NCBI GenBank assembly: GCA_963841965.1
Contig: CAWJES010000013.1
Coordinates: 124,001-188,000, forward strand
DNA: 64,000 nucleotides
Reading direction: 5' to 3'
DNA from: Palsa-459 sp963841965
GTDB lineage: Bacteria; Actinomycetota; Acidimicrobiia; Acidimicrobiales; RAAP-2
Positions 52,123 through 62,100 of this stretch are shown one piece after another. Both the position numbers and the translations under genes were made by a program. Position 1 is the stretch's first letter. The number at the start of each line of letters is the position of its first letter. The notes below the pieces were generated by a model that saw nothing but the letters and a program-made list of their open reading frames with translations, made no database searches and had not been told where the DNA came from.

Positions 52123-55100
52123 ATGGTCCGCGAGCTCCAGCCGTCCCTGCTGACCGGGACCGCACCCGGTGGAACCGGACCGCTTGGCGTGTTTCACCCC
52201 GCTGTCGCCGCGTGGTTCGCCGACCGGTTCCCCGACGGTCCGACGGAGCCGCAGCGCGAGGCGTGGCCAGCGATCGCAACGGGTCGCGACGTGCTGGTCG
52301 CGGCGCCCACCGGCTCGGGCAAGACGCTCACCGGCTTTCTGGTCGCGATCTCGAAGGCGTGGGAGGCGCACGACGGGGGCGAGCTCGCGGCGTCCGGTCC
52401 CCGTGTCGTCTACGTCTCCCCGTTGCGCGCGCTCGCGGCCGACGTGTCCGAGAACCTCGAGCGGCCCCTCGCGGGCATCGAGGCTGCCGCAGCATCACTG
52501 GGGCTCGACGGCCCTTCGCTCACGATCGGGCTGCGGACAGGGGACTCGACGCCGGCCGAGCGCGCCGCGCTGAAGCGCAAGCCACCCGACCTCCTCGTCA
52601 CGACGCCCGAGTCGCTGTACCTCCTGCTGACGTCGGTGTCGGGGCGCTCGATGCTGCGGTCCTGCGAGACCGTGATCATCGACGAGATCCACGCGGTGTG
52701 CAGGGACAAGCGCGGCAGCCACCTCTCGCTGTCGCTCGAGCGCCTCGACCGCCTCGTCAGCGACCAGGGCCGCCGCCTCCAGCGCATCGGGCTCTCTGCG
52801 ACCCAGCGCCCCATCGAGACGGTCGCGGGCATGCTGAGCGGCGCGGCGCAAGGCCGAGAAGGGGCGATCATCGTCGACTGCTCCGGTCCGCGGACGTTCG
52901 ACCTCGCCATCGAGCTGCCCTCGTCGGAGCTCGAGACCGCCGCGTCGACCCAGCAGATGGGCGAGATCCTCGATCGGATCGCCGAGCACGTGACGGCGCA
53001 CCACACGACGCTCGTCTTCGTCAACACCAGGCGGATGGCGGAACGCGTCGCCCATCAGCTCGCCGAGCGACTCTCGCCGGACGACCTCGGCGTCGACGAC
53101 ACCAACCTTGTGGTCGCCGCGCACCACGGGAGCCTCTCGACGGCACGGAGGCGACAGGTCGAGGCGCGGCTCCGCGCGGGCGACCTCCGCGCCCTCGTTG
53201 CGACCGCGTCGCTGGAGCTGGGCATCGACGTCGGGCCGGTGGAGCTGGTCTGCCAGATCGGCTCGCCCCGCTCGATCGCGACGTTCCTGCAGCGCGTCGG
53301 GCGCGCCAACCACCAGGTGGGCGGCACCCCCAAGGGGCGATTGTTCCCCCTCAACCGTGACGAGCTCGTGGAGTGCACGGCCCTCCTCGTCGGCGTGCGC
53401 GAGGGGGACCTCGACCGGCTCCATCCCCACGTCGCGCCGCTCGACATCCTCGTCCAGCAGCTGGTGGCCGAGGTCGCCGCCCGCGGGGAGATGCAGCTCG
53501 ACGACCTGTTCGCCATGATGACGGGGGCGACGCCCTACGCGTCGATCACGCGCGAGCGGTTCGACGAGGCGCTCGTGCTCGCGAGCAACGGCATCGTCAC
53601 GGGGCGGGGCCGGCGCGGCGCCCACCTGCACCTCGACACGATCAACGGCGTGGTGCGCCCGCGTCGTGGCGCGGGGCTCGCCGCGCTCCTCGGCGCCGGA
53701 GCGATCCCCGAGCTCGGGGAGTACCGGGTCGTGCTCGATCCCGACAACCTGACCGTGGGCTCGGTCCACGAGGACTTCGCCATCGAGGCGGCGGTCGGCG
53801 ACATCTTCCTGCTCGGCACGCATCCCTGGCGGGTCCTCAAGGTCGAGACGGGCACCGTCCGCGTGGCTGATGCGAGCGGCCTCCCCCCGACGACGCCGTT
53901 CTGGCTCGGCGAGGCCCCTGCGCGCACGGTCGAGCTGTCAGAGCAGGTCTCCGCGCTGCGAGAGACGGTCGAGGAGCGCCTCGTTGCCGGCGACGCGGAC
54001 GGCGCGCGCGCCGCGGTCGTCCGCAGGTCCGGCGTCGACGCGGCGGTGGCGGCCCACGTCGTCGCGTACCTGGAGGCCGCGCGGCTCGCCCTCGGCACGC
54101 TCCCGACATCGCACCGCCTCATCGTCGAGCGCTTCTACGACGAGGCGGAGGCGGCCCAGCTGGTGGTGCACTCCCCGTGGGGCGGGCGCATCAACCGCGC
54201 GCTCGGGCTCGCCCTGCGCAAGCGGTTCTGCGTCACGTTCGACTTCGAGCTGCAGGCGGCTGCGAACGACGATGCGGTGACCATCGCGCTCGGTCCGCAC
54301 CACTCGTTCCCCCTGAGCGACGTCGTGAAGCTCGTCCCGCCCGCGAGGGCGCGCGAGATCCTCACCCAGGCGGTCCTCCCGCTCCCGATGCTCGCGGCGA
54401 GGTGGCGCTGGAACGTCGCGCGGGCGCTCGTCATGCCGCGGGCGACGACGCGCGGTCGCCGTCCGATCCACCTGCAGCGCATGGAGGCCGACGATCTGCT
54501 CGCGGCGACCTGGCCCTCGCTCGCCGCCTGCCAGGAGAACGCGCCCGCCGGTCCGATCGAGATCCCCGATCATCCCCTCGTTCGCCAGACCGTCGACGAC
54601 GTGCTGTTCGAGCCGCTCGACATCCTCGGCCTGGTCGAGGTGCTGCGCGGCATCGAGTCCGGAGCGATCGAGGTCCTGTTCGTGGAGTCCGCGGAGCCCT
54701 CCCCGCTGGCCCACGGGATCCTGAACGGCGCGCCGTGGACGTTCCTCGACGATGCCCCGCTCGAGGAACGCCGCAGCCGCGCAGTGCCGATGACCCGGGG
54801 GCTCGGGGCGATCGGGTCCGACGGACTTCCCACAGGACCCGTCGCGTCCGACCCGCTCGACGAGCAGGTGGTCGCCGAGGTGGTCGCGACCGCCGCCCCT
54901 CGCGTGCGCTCGGCCGACGAGCTGCACGAGCTCGTGAGCGACCTCGTCGTGGTGCGTCCGACCGCGTCGTGGCGGCACTTCGCTGCAGAGCTCTCGGCAA
55001 CGAACCGGCTCGTCGAGCTCGACGGTGCCTGGGTGGCGGTCGAGCGCGCGCACGCCGCCCAGGCGATCGGCCTCGACGACGAGATCGCCGCCGACTGCGT

Positions 55101-56409
55101 GCGCGGCCACCTGCAGCACGCCGGTCCCGTGCTGCTCGAGGACCTCGTCGCCGACGCGCCACTCGCGTGCGGGACGCTGCGCGGCGCACCGATCCCGCTG
55201 CCGCGGGCACGCACGGCGATGGCGCGGCTCGAGGCTGAGGGGTTCGCGATCGCCCTGCCCGACGGGCGGTGGTGCGCGCGCAACCTGCTCGTGCGGTGCC
55301 ACGGGCTCGCGCGCCAGCGCCGCCGCCGCCGGGTGGAGCCGGTCGGACTGACCGACTACATGGACTTCCTGTGCGAGTGGCAGCGCGTCTCGCCCGACCA
55401 CCGCTACGAGGGCAGGGCCGGTCTGCTCGCCGCCATCGAGCAGCTGCAGGGGATCGAGCTCGCGGCAGGCGACTGGGAGGCGCACGTGCTGCCCGCGCGC
55501 GTCTCCTCCTACGACCCGACGTGGCTCGACGAGCTCTGCCTCTCGGGCGAGGTGGCGTGGGCCAGGCTCACGCCGAGGCCCGACGACGGGGGCGACCACC
55601 GCGGCTCGACGACGCCGTCCGCTGCGACCCCGCTCGCGCTCGTGCTGCGCGACGACCTCGGGTGGCTGCTTCGCGCGGTGCGGCTCGGCGATCCGCCCCA
55701 GCGACCCGTGCACGGTGCCTCGGGCGACCTGCTCGACGCGCTCGAGGGGCGTGGCGCCCAGTTCCGAGCGGAGCTCGCGGCCGCGACCGGCCGGCTCCCC
55801 GCGGAGGTGGACGAGGGCCTCTGGGACCTCGTCGCGAGGGGGATCGCGACCGCGGACGCCTTCAGCGCCGTCCGCTCGCTGCTCAGTGCGCGTGCCCGGT
55901 TCCGAGCCCGGCAGCGACGGATGCCGACCGCGCGGCTGGCCCGCGCACCGAGGCGCGCCACAGCGGGGACGGGCGTCGGCGAGGGCCGGTGGAGCGTGCT
56001 CGCGACGGATGCCAGCGATGTCGAGCCGCTCGAGCTCGAGGAGCTCGCCGAGCGGGTCGCCGTGCAGCTGCTCGTGCGCTGGGGCGTCGTCGCCTACGAG
56101 CTGTCTGCGCGCGAGTCGACGCGCGTGCCGTGGCGGCACGTGACGTGGGCGCTGCGCCGGCTCGAGGCGCGCGGCGAGGTGCTCGGGGGCCGGTTCGTCG
56201 CCGGGCTCTCGGGCGAGCAGTACGCGACGCCGGAGGCGGCCCGCATGCTCGCGCTGCGCCGCGACGGCCGGCACGGCAGGCCCGTGACGGTGGCGGGCAC
56301 CGATCCGATCAACCTGACCGGCACCGTGCTCCCGGGCCCGCGCGTCCCGTCCGTGCGGCACCGCCGGATCCTGGTGTCGGAGGGCGACGTCACCGACGCC
56401 GCCGGATAG
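52123..56409 (+). CDS. lhr: ATP-dependent helicase Lhr (large helicase-related)
   Basis: 1428-residue superfamily 2 helicase. Walker A is AAPTGSGKT, then YVSPLRALAADV, TTPESLYLLL, DEIH (DEAD-box motif II), SATQRP, and in RecA domain 2 FVNTRRMAERVA, TASLELGIDVG and QRVGRANH. Winged-helix, beta-barrel and the long Lhr C-terminal region follow. Mycobacterial Lhr is a 3'-5' DNA translocase that prefers DNA:RNA duplexes and is DNA-damage induced. Single gene, no partner nuclease fused. The nuclease-like gene pair lies just upstream, divergent. Confidence 0.93.
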   Translation: MVRELQPSLLTGTAPGGTGPLGVFHPAVAAWFADRFPDGPTEPQREAWPAIATGRDVLVAAPTGSGKTLTGFLVAISKAWEAHDGGELAASGPRVVYVSPLRALAADVSENLERPLAGIEAAAASLGLDGPSLTIGLRTGDSTPAERAALKRKPPDLLVTTPESLYLLLTSVSGRSMLRSCETVIIDEIHAVCRDKRGSHLSLSLERLDRLVSDQGRRLQRIGLSATQRPIETVAGMLSGAAQGREGAIIVDCSGPRTFDLAIELPSSELETAASTQQMGEILDRIAEHVTAHHTTLVFVNTRRMAERVAHQLAERLSPDDLGVDDTNLVVAAHHGSLSTARRRQVEARLRAGDLRALVATASLELGIDVGPVELVCQIGSPRSIATFLQRVGRANHQVGGTPKGRLFPLNRDELVECTALLVGVREGDLDRLHPHVAPLDILVQQLVAEVAARGEMQLDDLFAMMTGATPYASITRERFDEALVLASNGIVTGRGRRGAHLHLDTINGVVRPRRGAGLAALLGAGAIPELGEYRVVLDPDNLTVGSVHEDFAIEAAVGDIFLLGTHPWRVLKVETGTVRVADASGLPPTTPFWLGEAPARTVELSEQVSALRETVEERLVAGDADGARAAVVRRSGVDAAVAAHVVAYLEAARLALGTLPTSHRLIVERFYDEAEAAQLVVHSPWGGRINRALGLALRKRFCVTFDFELQAAANDDAVTIALGPHHSFPLSDVVKLVPPARAREILTQAVLPLPMLAARWRWNVARALVMPRATTRGRRPIHLQRMEADDLLAATWPSLAACQENAPAGPIEIPDHPLVRQTVDDVLFEPLDILGLVEVLRGIESGAIEVLFVESAEPSPLAHGILNGAPWTFLDDAPLEERRSRAVPMTRGLGAIGSDGLPTGPVASDPLDEQVVAEVVATAAPRVRSADELHELVSDLVVVRPTASWRHFAAELSATNRLVELDGAWVAVERAHAAQAIGLDDEIAADCVRGHLQHAGPVLLEDLVADAPLACGTLRGAPIPLPRARTAMARLEAEGFAIALPDGRWCARNLLVRCHGLARQRRRRRVEPVGLTDYMDFLCEWQRVSPDHRYEGRAGLLAAIEQLQGIELAAGDWEAHVLPARVSSYDPTWLDELCLSGEVAWARLTPRPDDGGDHRGSTTPSAATPLALVLRDDLGWLLRAVRLGDPPQRPVHGASGDLLDALEGRGAQFRAELAAATGRLPAEVDEGLWDLVARGIATADAFSAVRSLLSARARFRARQRRMPTARLARAPRRATAGTGVGEGRWSVLATDASDVEPLELEELAERVAVQLLVRWGVVAYELSARESTRVPWRHVTWALRRLEARGEVLGGRFVAGLSGEQYATPEAARMLALRRDGRHGRPVTVAGTDPINLTGTVLPGPRVPSVRHRRILVSEGDVTDAAG

Positions 56410-56415
56410 CGCCAG

Positions 56416-56841
56416 TCAGGCGTCGCGCTCGGCCTCGAGCTCGCTGACGCGGCGCTCGAGGTCCTCGACCGCCCGCGAGAGGTCCGAGATCGCCCGGTCG
56501 ACGGTGGCGAGCCGGTCCGCGACAGCGGCGTCGACCTTGGTCGAGAGCAGCGCGTCCACGTGCGTCTCGACCTGCTCGCGAAGGCGCGAATCGATGGACT
56601 CGACCATCGGCGCGGTCAGCTGGCGGAAGATCCCCTTCAGGTCGACGCGGTCCGCGTCATCGTCGTTCGCGTCGGTGCCGGACTTCCCCGCACCGGCGCT
56701 CCCCGCACCGGTGCGCGAGCCGGAGCCCTCGGCATCGGCCTCGGGTCCGGCATCGCCCGGGCGGGCGGCGCCGGATTCGTCCGCCGCTGCGTCCCCGGCA
56801 TCGTCGTCGAGGTCGTGCTCGCTGTCGCGCTCGTCGGTCAC
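56416..56841 (-). CDS. Acidic, coiled-coil protein of unknown function
   Basis: 141 residues. The first 60 are very acidic and low-complexity (Asp, Glu, Gly, Ala). The C-terminal ~75 (from DLKGIFRQLTAPMVESIDSRL to ERRVSELEAERDA) form an amphipathic helix with heptad-like spacing, so an oligomer is expected. No domain is recognised. The GTG at 56841 stands 6 nt after a TAGGTT hexamer. It converges on lhr with a 6-bp gap. Confidence 0.7.
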   Translation of the reverse strand: MTDERDSEHDLDDDAGDAAADESGAARPGDAGPEADAEGSGSRTGAGSAGAGKSGTDANDDDADRVDLKGIFRQLTAPMVESIDSRLREQVETHVDALLSTKVDAAVADRLATVDRAISDLSRAVEDLERRVSELEAERDA

Positions 56842-56847
56842 GGCGCG

Positions 56848-56853
56848 AACCTA
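56848..56853 (-). promoter_or_regulatory. -10 hexamer of the coiled-coil gene (leaderless)
   Basis: TAGGTT on the minus strand, 6 nt before the GTG at 56841. Confidence 0.5.
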
Positions 56854-56884
56854 TCCCAGGCGAGCGCAGCCGGCCACGCGACGG

Positions 56885-59071
56885 CTACGGGGTCGCGCCC
56901 GGCGGGCAGTAGGTGCCCGCGGGGGTCTGGACCGTGTTGTAGGCGCCGTTCCACGGCGCGCCCGCGAGCAGCAGGCGCTCGTTGTTCACCTGGGCGCACG
57001 TGGGGTTGAACGTGTTGTACATGACGTAGCCGCGGATGTTGCTCCCGAAGGCCGAGCGCGTGGGCACGACGAGCTGCTTCACGCCGTTGACGACGTTCTG
57101 CGCGAAGGCGCCGGCGATGAATGTGGGCAGCGCCTGGCCCGAGAGTCGATAGGTCTCGTACTCGTACTGGTTCGCGTAGAGGCCGGCCTTGAGGGTCGGG
57201 TCGACCGACGCGATGCCGTCGTGCCACCCCTCGAGGATCGAGTACCAGTCGAGGACCGAGCGGTCGAGCTTCGCTGCCGGCGCGGTCGGGCCCCAGAGCC
57301 CGGAGTGGTTGTCGGGGTAGCCCTCGGGGTCGAAGATCACCCAGTCGGGCTTGAGGCCGAGGCCCGCGGCGCGGTAGGTGTCGATCTCGGTCGCCACGGC
57401 GGCGCCGGCGAGGAAGCCGTGGTCGTAGTACGTCTTCTGCGTGACCGGTCCCTTCTCCGCACCGCATGCGGATGACGGGGTCGTCCCCGGCCCGCTGACC
57501 GTCCAGAAGCTGAGCCACGTCGTGCGCACGTGGGTCGACTGGATCGTCTGGCCGACGTACTCGTCGGGCGGGTCGGTCTTGGAGAGCGTCGACGACGACG
57601 TCCACGGCGAGCACTGCGTGCCGATGCCGCCGGTCACCCCGAGGACGTGCCACCCGTCCTTCACGGCCTGTGCCCACTTGTTCGACGGGATCGCGTAGAC
57701 GCCGGTGCCCTCGGGAGCCGGCACCGAGAGCCCGGCCGCGAAGACGGAGAGGACGCCGCCGGAGGACAGGATCGACGGGCTTCCCGACACCGTCCGCGTC
57801 GGACCCGTGCCGGTGATCGAGACGTCGGTCGCCGTCCATGCGACCTTGGCCGCGGAGCTGGACCACTCGAACAGGTCGCCCCATGACGCCGCGGCCGCCG
57901 CAACGGTCACCGTGGTGCCCGAGACCGCGATCGACGGCGTGCCGGTGATCGCGGGGGAACCGGCCACCGCGGCGGTCAGGTCGGTCACCTTCCACGAGTC
58001 GGCGACGACGGTCTGCGGTGGCGCCGGCGGCGACGTGGTCGTCGTGGTGGTCACGGTCGAGACCGTCTCGGTCTCGGCGTACTGCACGAGGTCGCCGTTC
58101 GCGGCCTCGGAGGCGAGGATGACCTGGCCCCCGACGATGCCGGCCGCGAGGCCCCCCGCGGTCGGCCCGATCGCGGCCGGCGCGGTCCTGGTCGCGGACG
58201 TCAGGTCCGACGCCGACCAGATCCTGCCCGCCGCGTCGTTCGGGGTGAAGACGATGACGTCGCCGGTGTTGGGCGTGACCTCCTTCGCCGCGACGCGGAC
58301 CTCCTTCGCGATCGGGTCGTAGAAGGCGACCGGATCCGTCACGAGCGGGCTTCCCGGCGCGAACTCGGTGAGGTCGTAGCCGTTCCACGTGTTGCCGAAC
58401 AGGCCGTCGTTCACGTACTCCATCAGGTGGTCCTGCTTCGTCGCGGCGAACACCTCGATCGTCGATCCGTTGGAGACCACGGTCGGTGTGCCCCACACCG
58501 GCGGTCCGGTGACCCCGGTCAGGTCGGCGATCTGCCAGCGCTCGAGGATGGGGACGCGCACGCCGAGGTGGGTGAAGATCGCGGACGAGGGCGTCCACGT
58601 CGACTCGATGAGGTGGCCGGACGTCGCCACGGTGAACACCGCGTCGGTCCTGCGCAGCGTGCCGGCCGCGTCGGGAACCGGGATCTCGGCGGGCACGGGC
58701 TCGCCGGCGAGCTTCGGCACGTCGAGCAGCGCGGTCAGGTCGACGTGGTGGAACGCGGCGACCTGGCTCCCGTCCAGCCACACGACACTGCCGGTCGGGT
58801 TCGCGAAGGCGACCTGGGTGCCGCCCGTGGCATCGGCAGCGGCGGCGGGGCTGCCCGTGATGGTGAGCTCCTGGGTCGTCCCCGAGAGCGAGTGCGCGTC
58901 CCATGGCAGCGGCGGCGCGTTCGTCTCGGCGTACTGCACGAGCGTGAGGCCGGTCGCGGCCGGCGGGCTCGACGTGCCGGCCCCGAGCGCGGGGACACCG
59001 GCAGCGACCAGCACCGTGGCGGCAAGCAGTGCCACGGCAGCGAGCGCCTTGCCTGGTCCTCGTCGTCTCAC
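56885..59071 (-). CDS. Secreted propeller-repeat protein with C-terminal glycosidase-like barrel
   Basis: 728 residues, signal peptide 1-32 (LAAVALLAATVLVAAGVPALGA). Residues about 45-440 hold repeats of 45-60 residues, each ending in a GDLVQYAE-like strand and a Trp-x3-DLT turn (DLVQYAET occurs more than once), consistent with a tectonin/PLL-type beta-propeller lectin. A Thr-rich linker interrupts them. The C-terminal ~270 residues contain DWVIFDPEGYPDN, GLYANQYEYETY and FIAGAF, reminiscent of GH25/DUF1906-like TIM barrels, with acidic residues at strand ends. GTG at 59071 has an AAGGA site upstream. A carbohydrate or cell-wall target is inferred. Confidence 0.68.
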   Translation of the reverse strand: MRRRGPGKALAAVALLAATVLVAAGVPALGAGTSSPPAATGLTLVQYAETNAPPLPWDAHSLSGTTQELTITGSPAAAADATGGTQVAFANPTGSVVWLDGSQVAAFHHVDLTALLDVPKLAGEPVPAEIPVPDAAGTLRRTDAVFTVATSGHLIESTWTPSSAIFTHLGVRVPILERWQIADLTGVTGPPVWGTPTVVSNGSTIEVFAATKQDHLMEYVNDGLFGNTWNGYDLTEFAPGSPLVTDPVAFYDPIAKEVRVAAKEVTPNTGDVIVFTPNDAAGRIWSASDLTSATRTAPAAIGPTAGGLAAGIVGGQVILASEAANGDLVQYAETETVSTVTTTTTTSPPAPPQTVVADSWKVTDLTAAVAGSPAITGTPSIAVSGTTVTVAAAAASWGDLFEWSSSAAKVAWTATDVSITGTGPTRTVSGSPSILSSGGVLSVFAAGLSVPAPEGTGVYAIPSNKWAQAVKDGWHVLGVTGGIGTQCSPWTSSSTLSKTDPPDEYVGQTIQSTHVRTTWLSFWTVSGPGTTPSSACGAEKGPVTQKTYYDHGFLAGAAVATEIDTYRAAGLGLKPDWVIFDPEGYPDNHSGLWGPTAPAAKLDRSVLDWYSILEGWHDGIASVDPTLKAGLYANQYEYETYRLSGQALPTFIAGAFAQNVVNGVKQLVVPTRSAFGSNIRGYVMYNTFNPTCAQVNNERLLLAGAPWNGAYNTVQTPAGTYCPPGATP

Positions 59072-59157
59072 CTGATAGGTCCTTCGTGTGGGCGTCTCGT
59101 GCCCACCGAACCGCTCCGCCACCCCCCACGCTATTGGACGCGGCAGGTTTCGCGGCG

Positions 59158-62100
59158 TCAGAGCGAGAGGCGCGCCACGGCGACGAGGCGGTTCCCCTGG
59201 ATGCAGGCGAGTTCCGTCGGGCTGGCGCCGGCCGCCTGGACACCTGACACCGGGGTGCTCCCGAGCCCCGCCAGCGAGGCGAGGTCGAACGCCGCCCAGG
59301 GCTCGGAGACCCCGAGCGAGCTGAACTGGAGGAGGCGGCCCGCCGTCGACACGGCGTAGAGCTCGACGACCGGGCCGGAGGCGAGCAGCACGGGGGTGCC
59401 GGCGACGGCGGGGAGCGCGGACAGGTCCGGGGGACGGCTCGTCCTGCCCGATCCCTGGGTCATCGGGGTCATCGACCAGTTGCCGGGCGTCCCCTGGAAG
59501 ACCTCGACCCACCCGCCCGCCGTGGTGGCCGCGACGACGAGCCCGCCGAGGCCCACGGCCGCCGCGGGGCTCGACGCGATGGCGGACGTCCCCGATGTCG
59601 ATATGCCGGCGTCGGCGGCGAGCCAGTCGATCCGCCACGGGCCTGACGCGTCGGTCAGGAGGCCGAGTCGGCCGTTCGACGATCGCGCGAGATAGCCCGT
59701 GCCCGATCCCACCGGCACCTGGGCGACGTCGCCGGCCATCGCGCCCGACACCGAGGCGGCCCGGGAGAGGTCGATGGCCTGGCACGACGTCGCGCTCGTG
59801 GCGGCGACGCACTGGACGAGGTCGCCAGAGGCAGCCACCGCGGCGATCGAGAGCTGGGCCGCCGCGCCCGAGCCCGTGAGCGCCGCGGTGGGATCGCCCG
59901 TGACCGCGGGGGATCCCGCGGTGGTCGTCAGGTCGGTCCCGGTCCAGCCCGAGACGTGCGGCGAGCCCGTCTGGCGCAGCTCGACGAGGCCGCCGGTCGT
60001 CGACCGGTAGGCGGCGAACAGCGACGTGCCGGACGCGACGAGCGCGGGGGTCGACGCCGCCGCGGGCGTCGACGCGGTCACGGGGAGCGGCTGGACGTCG
60101 AGCACGCCGCTCGACCACGACCCGAGGAGGATGCGTCCGGCTGTGGTCCGCAGCGCCACCGCGTAGCTCCCCGGCGCGCCGAGCGCCACGACGCCAGGCG
60201 CGCCGGCGATCGCGGCTCCCGAGCCCGGTCCTCCGATGACCGAGGAGGTCCAGGGATCCGTGAAGGTCACGGTTGCCGTGCCCACGACGGTCGCGTCCGC
60301 CGAGACGGTGACCCGCACCGTCTGGGCCGTGTCGTCCCGGACGGTGAAGGACAGGGTGCCGCTCGCGCTGGTCGAGGTCCCGAGGAACTGCGCGACGCCG
60401 TCGCCCGAAGCGGTCGCGGTGACCCTCGCCGCGCCCACGAGGTCCCGCTGCGCGTCGCGCACCGTGACAGTGACCGTCGATCCGGTGCTGCCGAGCGGCA
60501 CGGCCGCAGGCGTCGCGACGACGGTCGAGGTGGCGGCTGATGCGACCGGTGCCGCGAAGGTGATCGGCGACGTCTCGACCGCCTGGTCGAAGGAGTCGGA
60601 GAACGCGACGGTGGACGTTCCTGCGACCGGAGGATTGGTGACACCCGTGGCGATGATCCGCACGGGTGTGTCGGCGAGGGGCTCGTCACCCGCCGCAGGC
60701 GCGAGGACCGCGACGTTGTCGGTGGCGCTCGACGCGCCCCGCTCGAGCGTGACCGACGGATCGAGCGATCCGAGCCCGTCGGTGACGGTCCACGACGATG
60801 CGGCCGCGGGGAGGACCGTGCCGGACGGCGCGGTCACCGTGATCGTCGTGCCCGCCGGGTATGCGCCCGCCCCGGTCGTGTACGACATCGTCCACGTGGC
60901 GCCCGGTGCCGAGGCGGTGGCGCTGCTCGTCGCCGCGCGCGCCACCTGGCCGCAGAGCGCGGTGATGAACCTCGTGCCCGGGCTGCCGAGTCCCGAGGCG
61001 AGGTCGTACCCGGGGCCCGCGCTGTAGGAGCCCGCGTACTGGCTGAAGATCCAGTTGCCACCCGTGGTCACGTCGTCGAAGGCACCGGTCGACGGCGCGA
61101 TCGCATACAGGAGCGGATTGAGGAGCCCGAACCCGGTCGGCAGCGAGCAGCGCTGCTGGGCGATGGCGGTGACCGCGGCCATGAGCGGCGACCCCATCGA
61201 GGTCCCGCCCCACACCTGGTACGTGCCGTCGAGGTCGACGGCGATCCCGGTGTTCGGGTCGCCATCGACCGAGAGATCCGGGACCAGCCGTGCGAGTGCC
61301 GCGGGACCGGTCGTCGGCGTGCCCGAGGCGACCTGCCATGCCGGTCGACCGTGGAGCGTCGAGATCCCGCCACCGCCGGCGCTGCCCTCGTCGTCCCAGA
61401 CGGCCTGCGTGAACGACGAGCCGACCTGGTCGACGGTCAGGCCCCCCACCCCCGTGACGTCGGGCTGCGACGCGGGATCGTCGACGGCGAGCGAGGTCGC
61501 CGTGACGTGCGGCGGGTAGTAGCAGTCCGAGGAACCCGAGTCGCCGGACGCCGCGAGCACGGACTGTCCCTGGGCGGCCATCTGCTCGAGGATCAGGCCC
61601 TCGGCGCTCGCGGCGCTCGTACCCTCCTCGGCCTCGCACTGGCCCCACGAGGTGGACACGATCGTCGCGGTGTCGTCGTCGGCGATGCGCGTCAGCAGGT
61701 CGATGGTGCTGTCGAAGCTCGCCTGGGGTGCCTCGTAGACCTTGACCTTCGCGCTCGGCGCCAGGGATCGGAGCTCCTCGACGTCGAGCGTCGGCTCGGA
61801 GGAGCCCTGCGAGGGCTTCTGCGGTCCCGTCTCGTCGACGTAGACGTTGGACACGTCGGGGTCGGAGCTCACGTTCGCGGGGATCAGGCCGAAGCAGTGG
61901 TCGTAGGCGACGAGGTCCGCCGTCGCGTAGGACGCGAGCTCGACGAGCGCGATCGTCGAGCCCTGGCCGGTGAATCCCTGGCTCCACTGGCTGGCGAGCC
62001 CGTAGGCACGACCCTCCGCGTCCGGGGTGAGCCCGCTTCCGGTGAGGACCTGGAGCGCCCCCGTGCAGCCTCCTGAGGCCACAGCCGACGGGGCATCGCG

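Noticed and set aside
53938..56361. An 807-codon open frame antisense to lhr
   Set aside because: Same GC artefact. The Arg/His/Gly-rich translation shows no domain, while the plus strand encodes the complete helicase.
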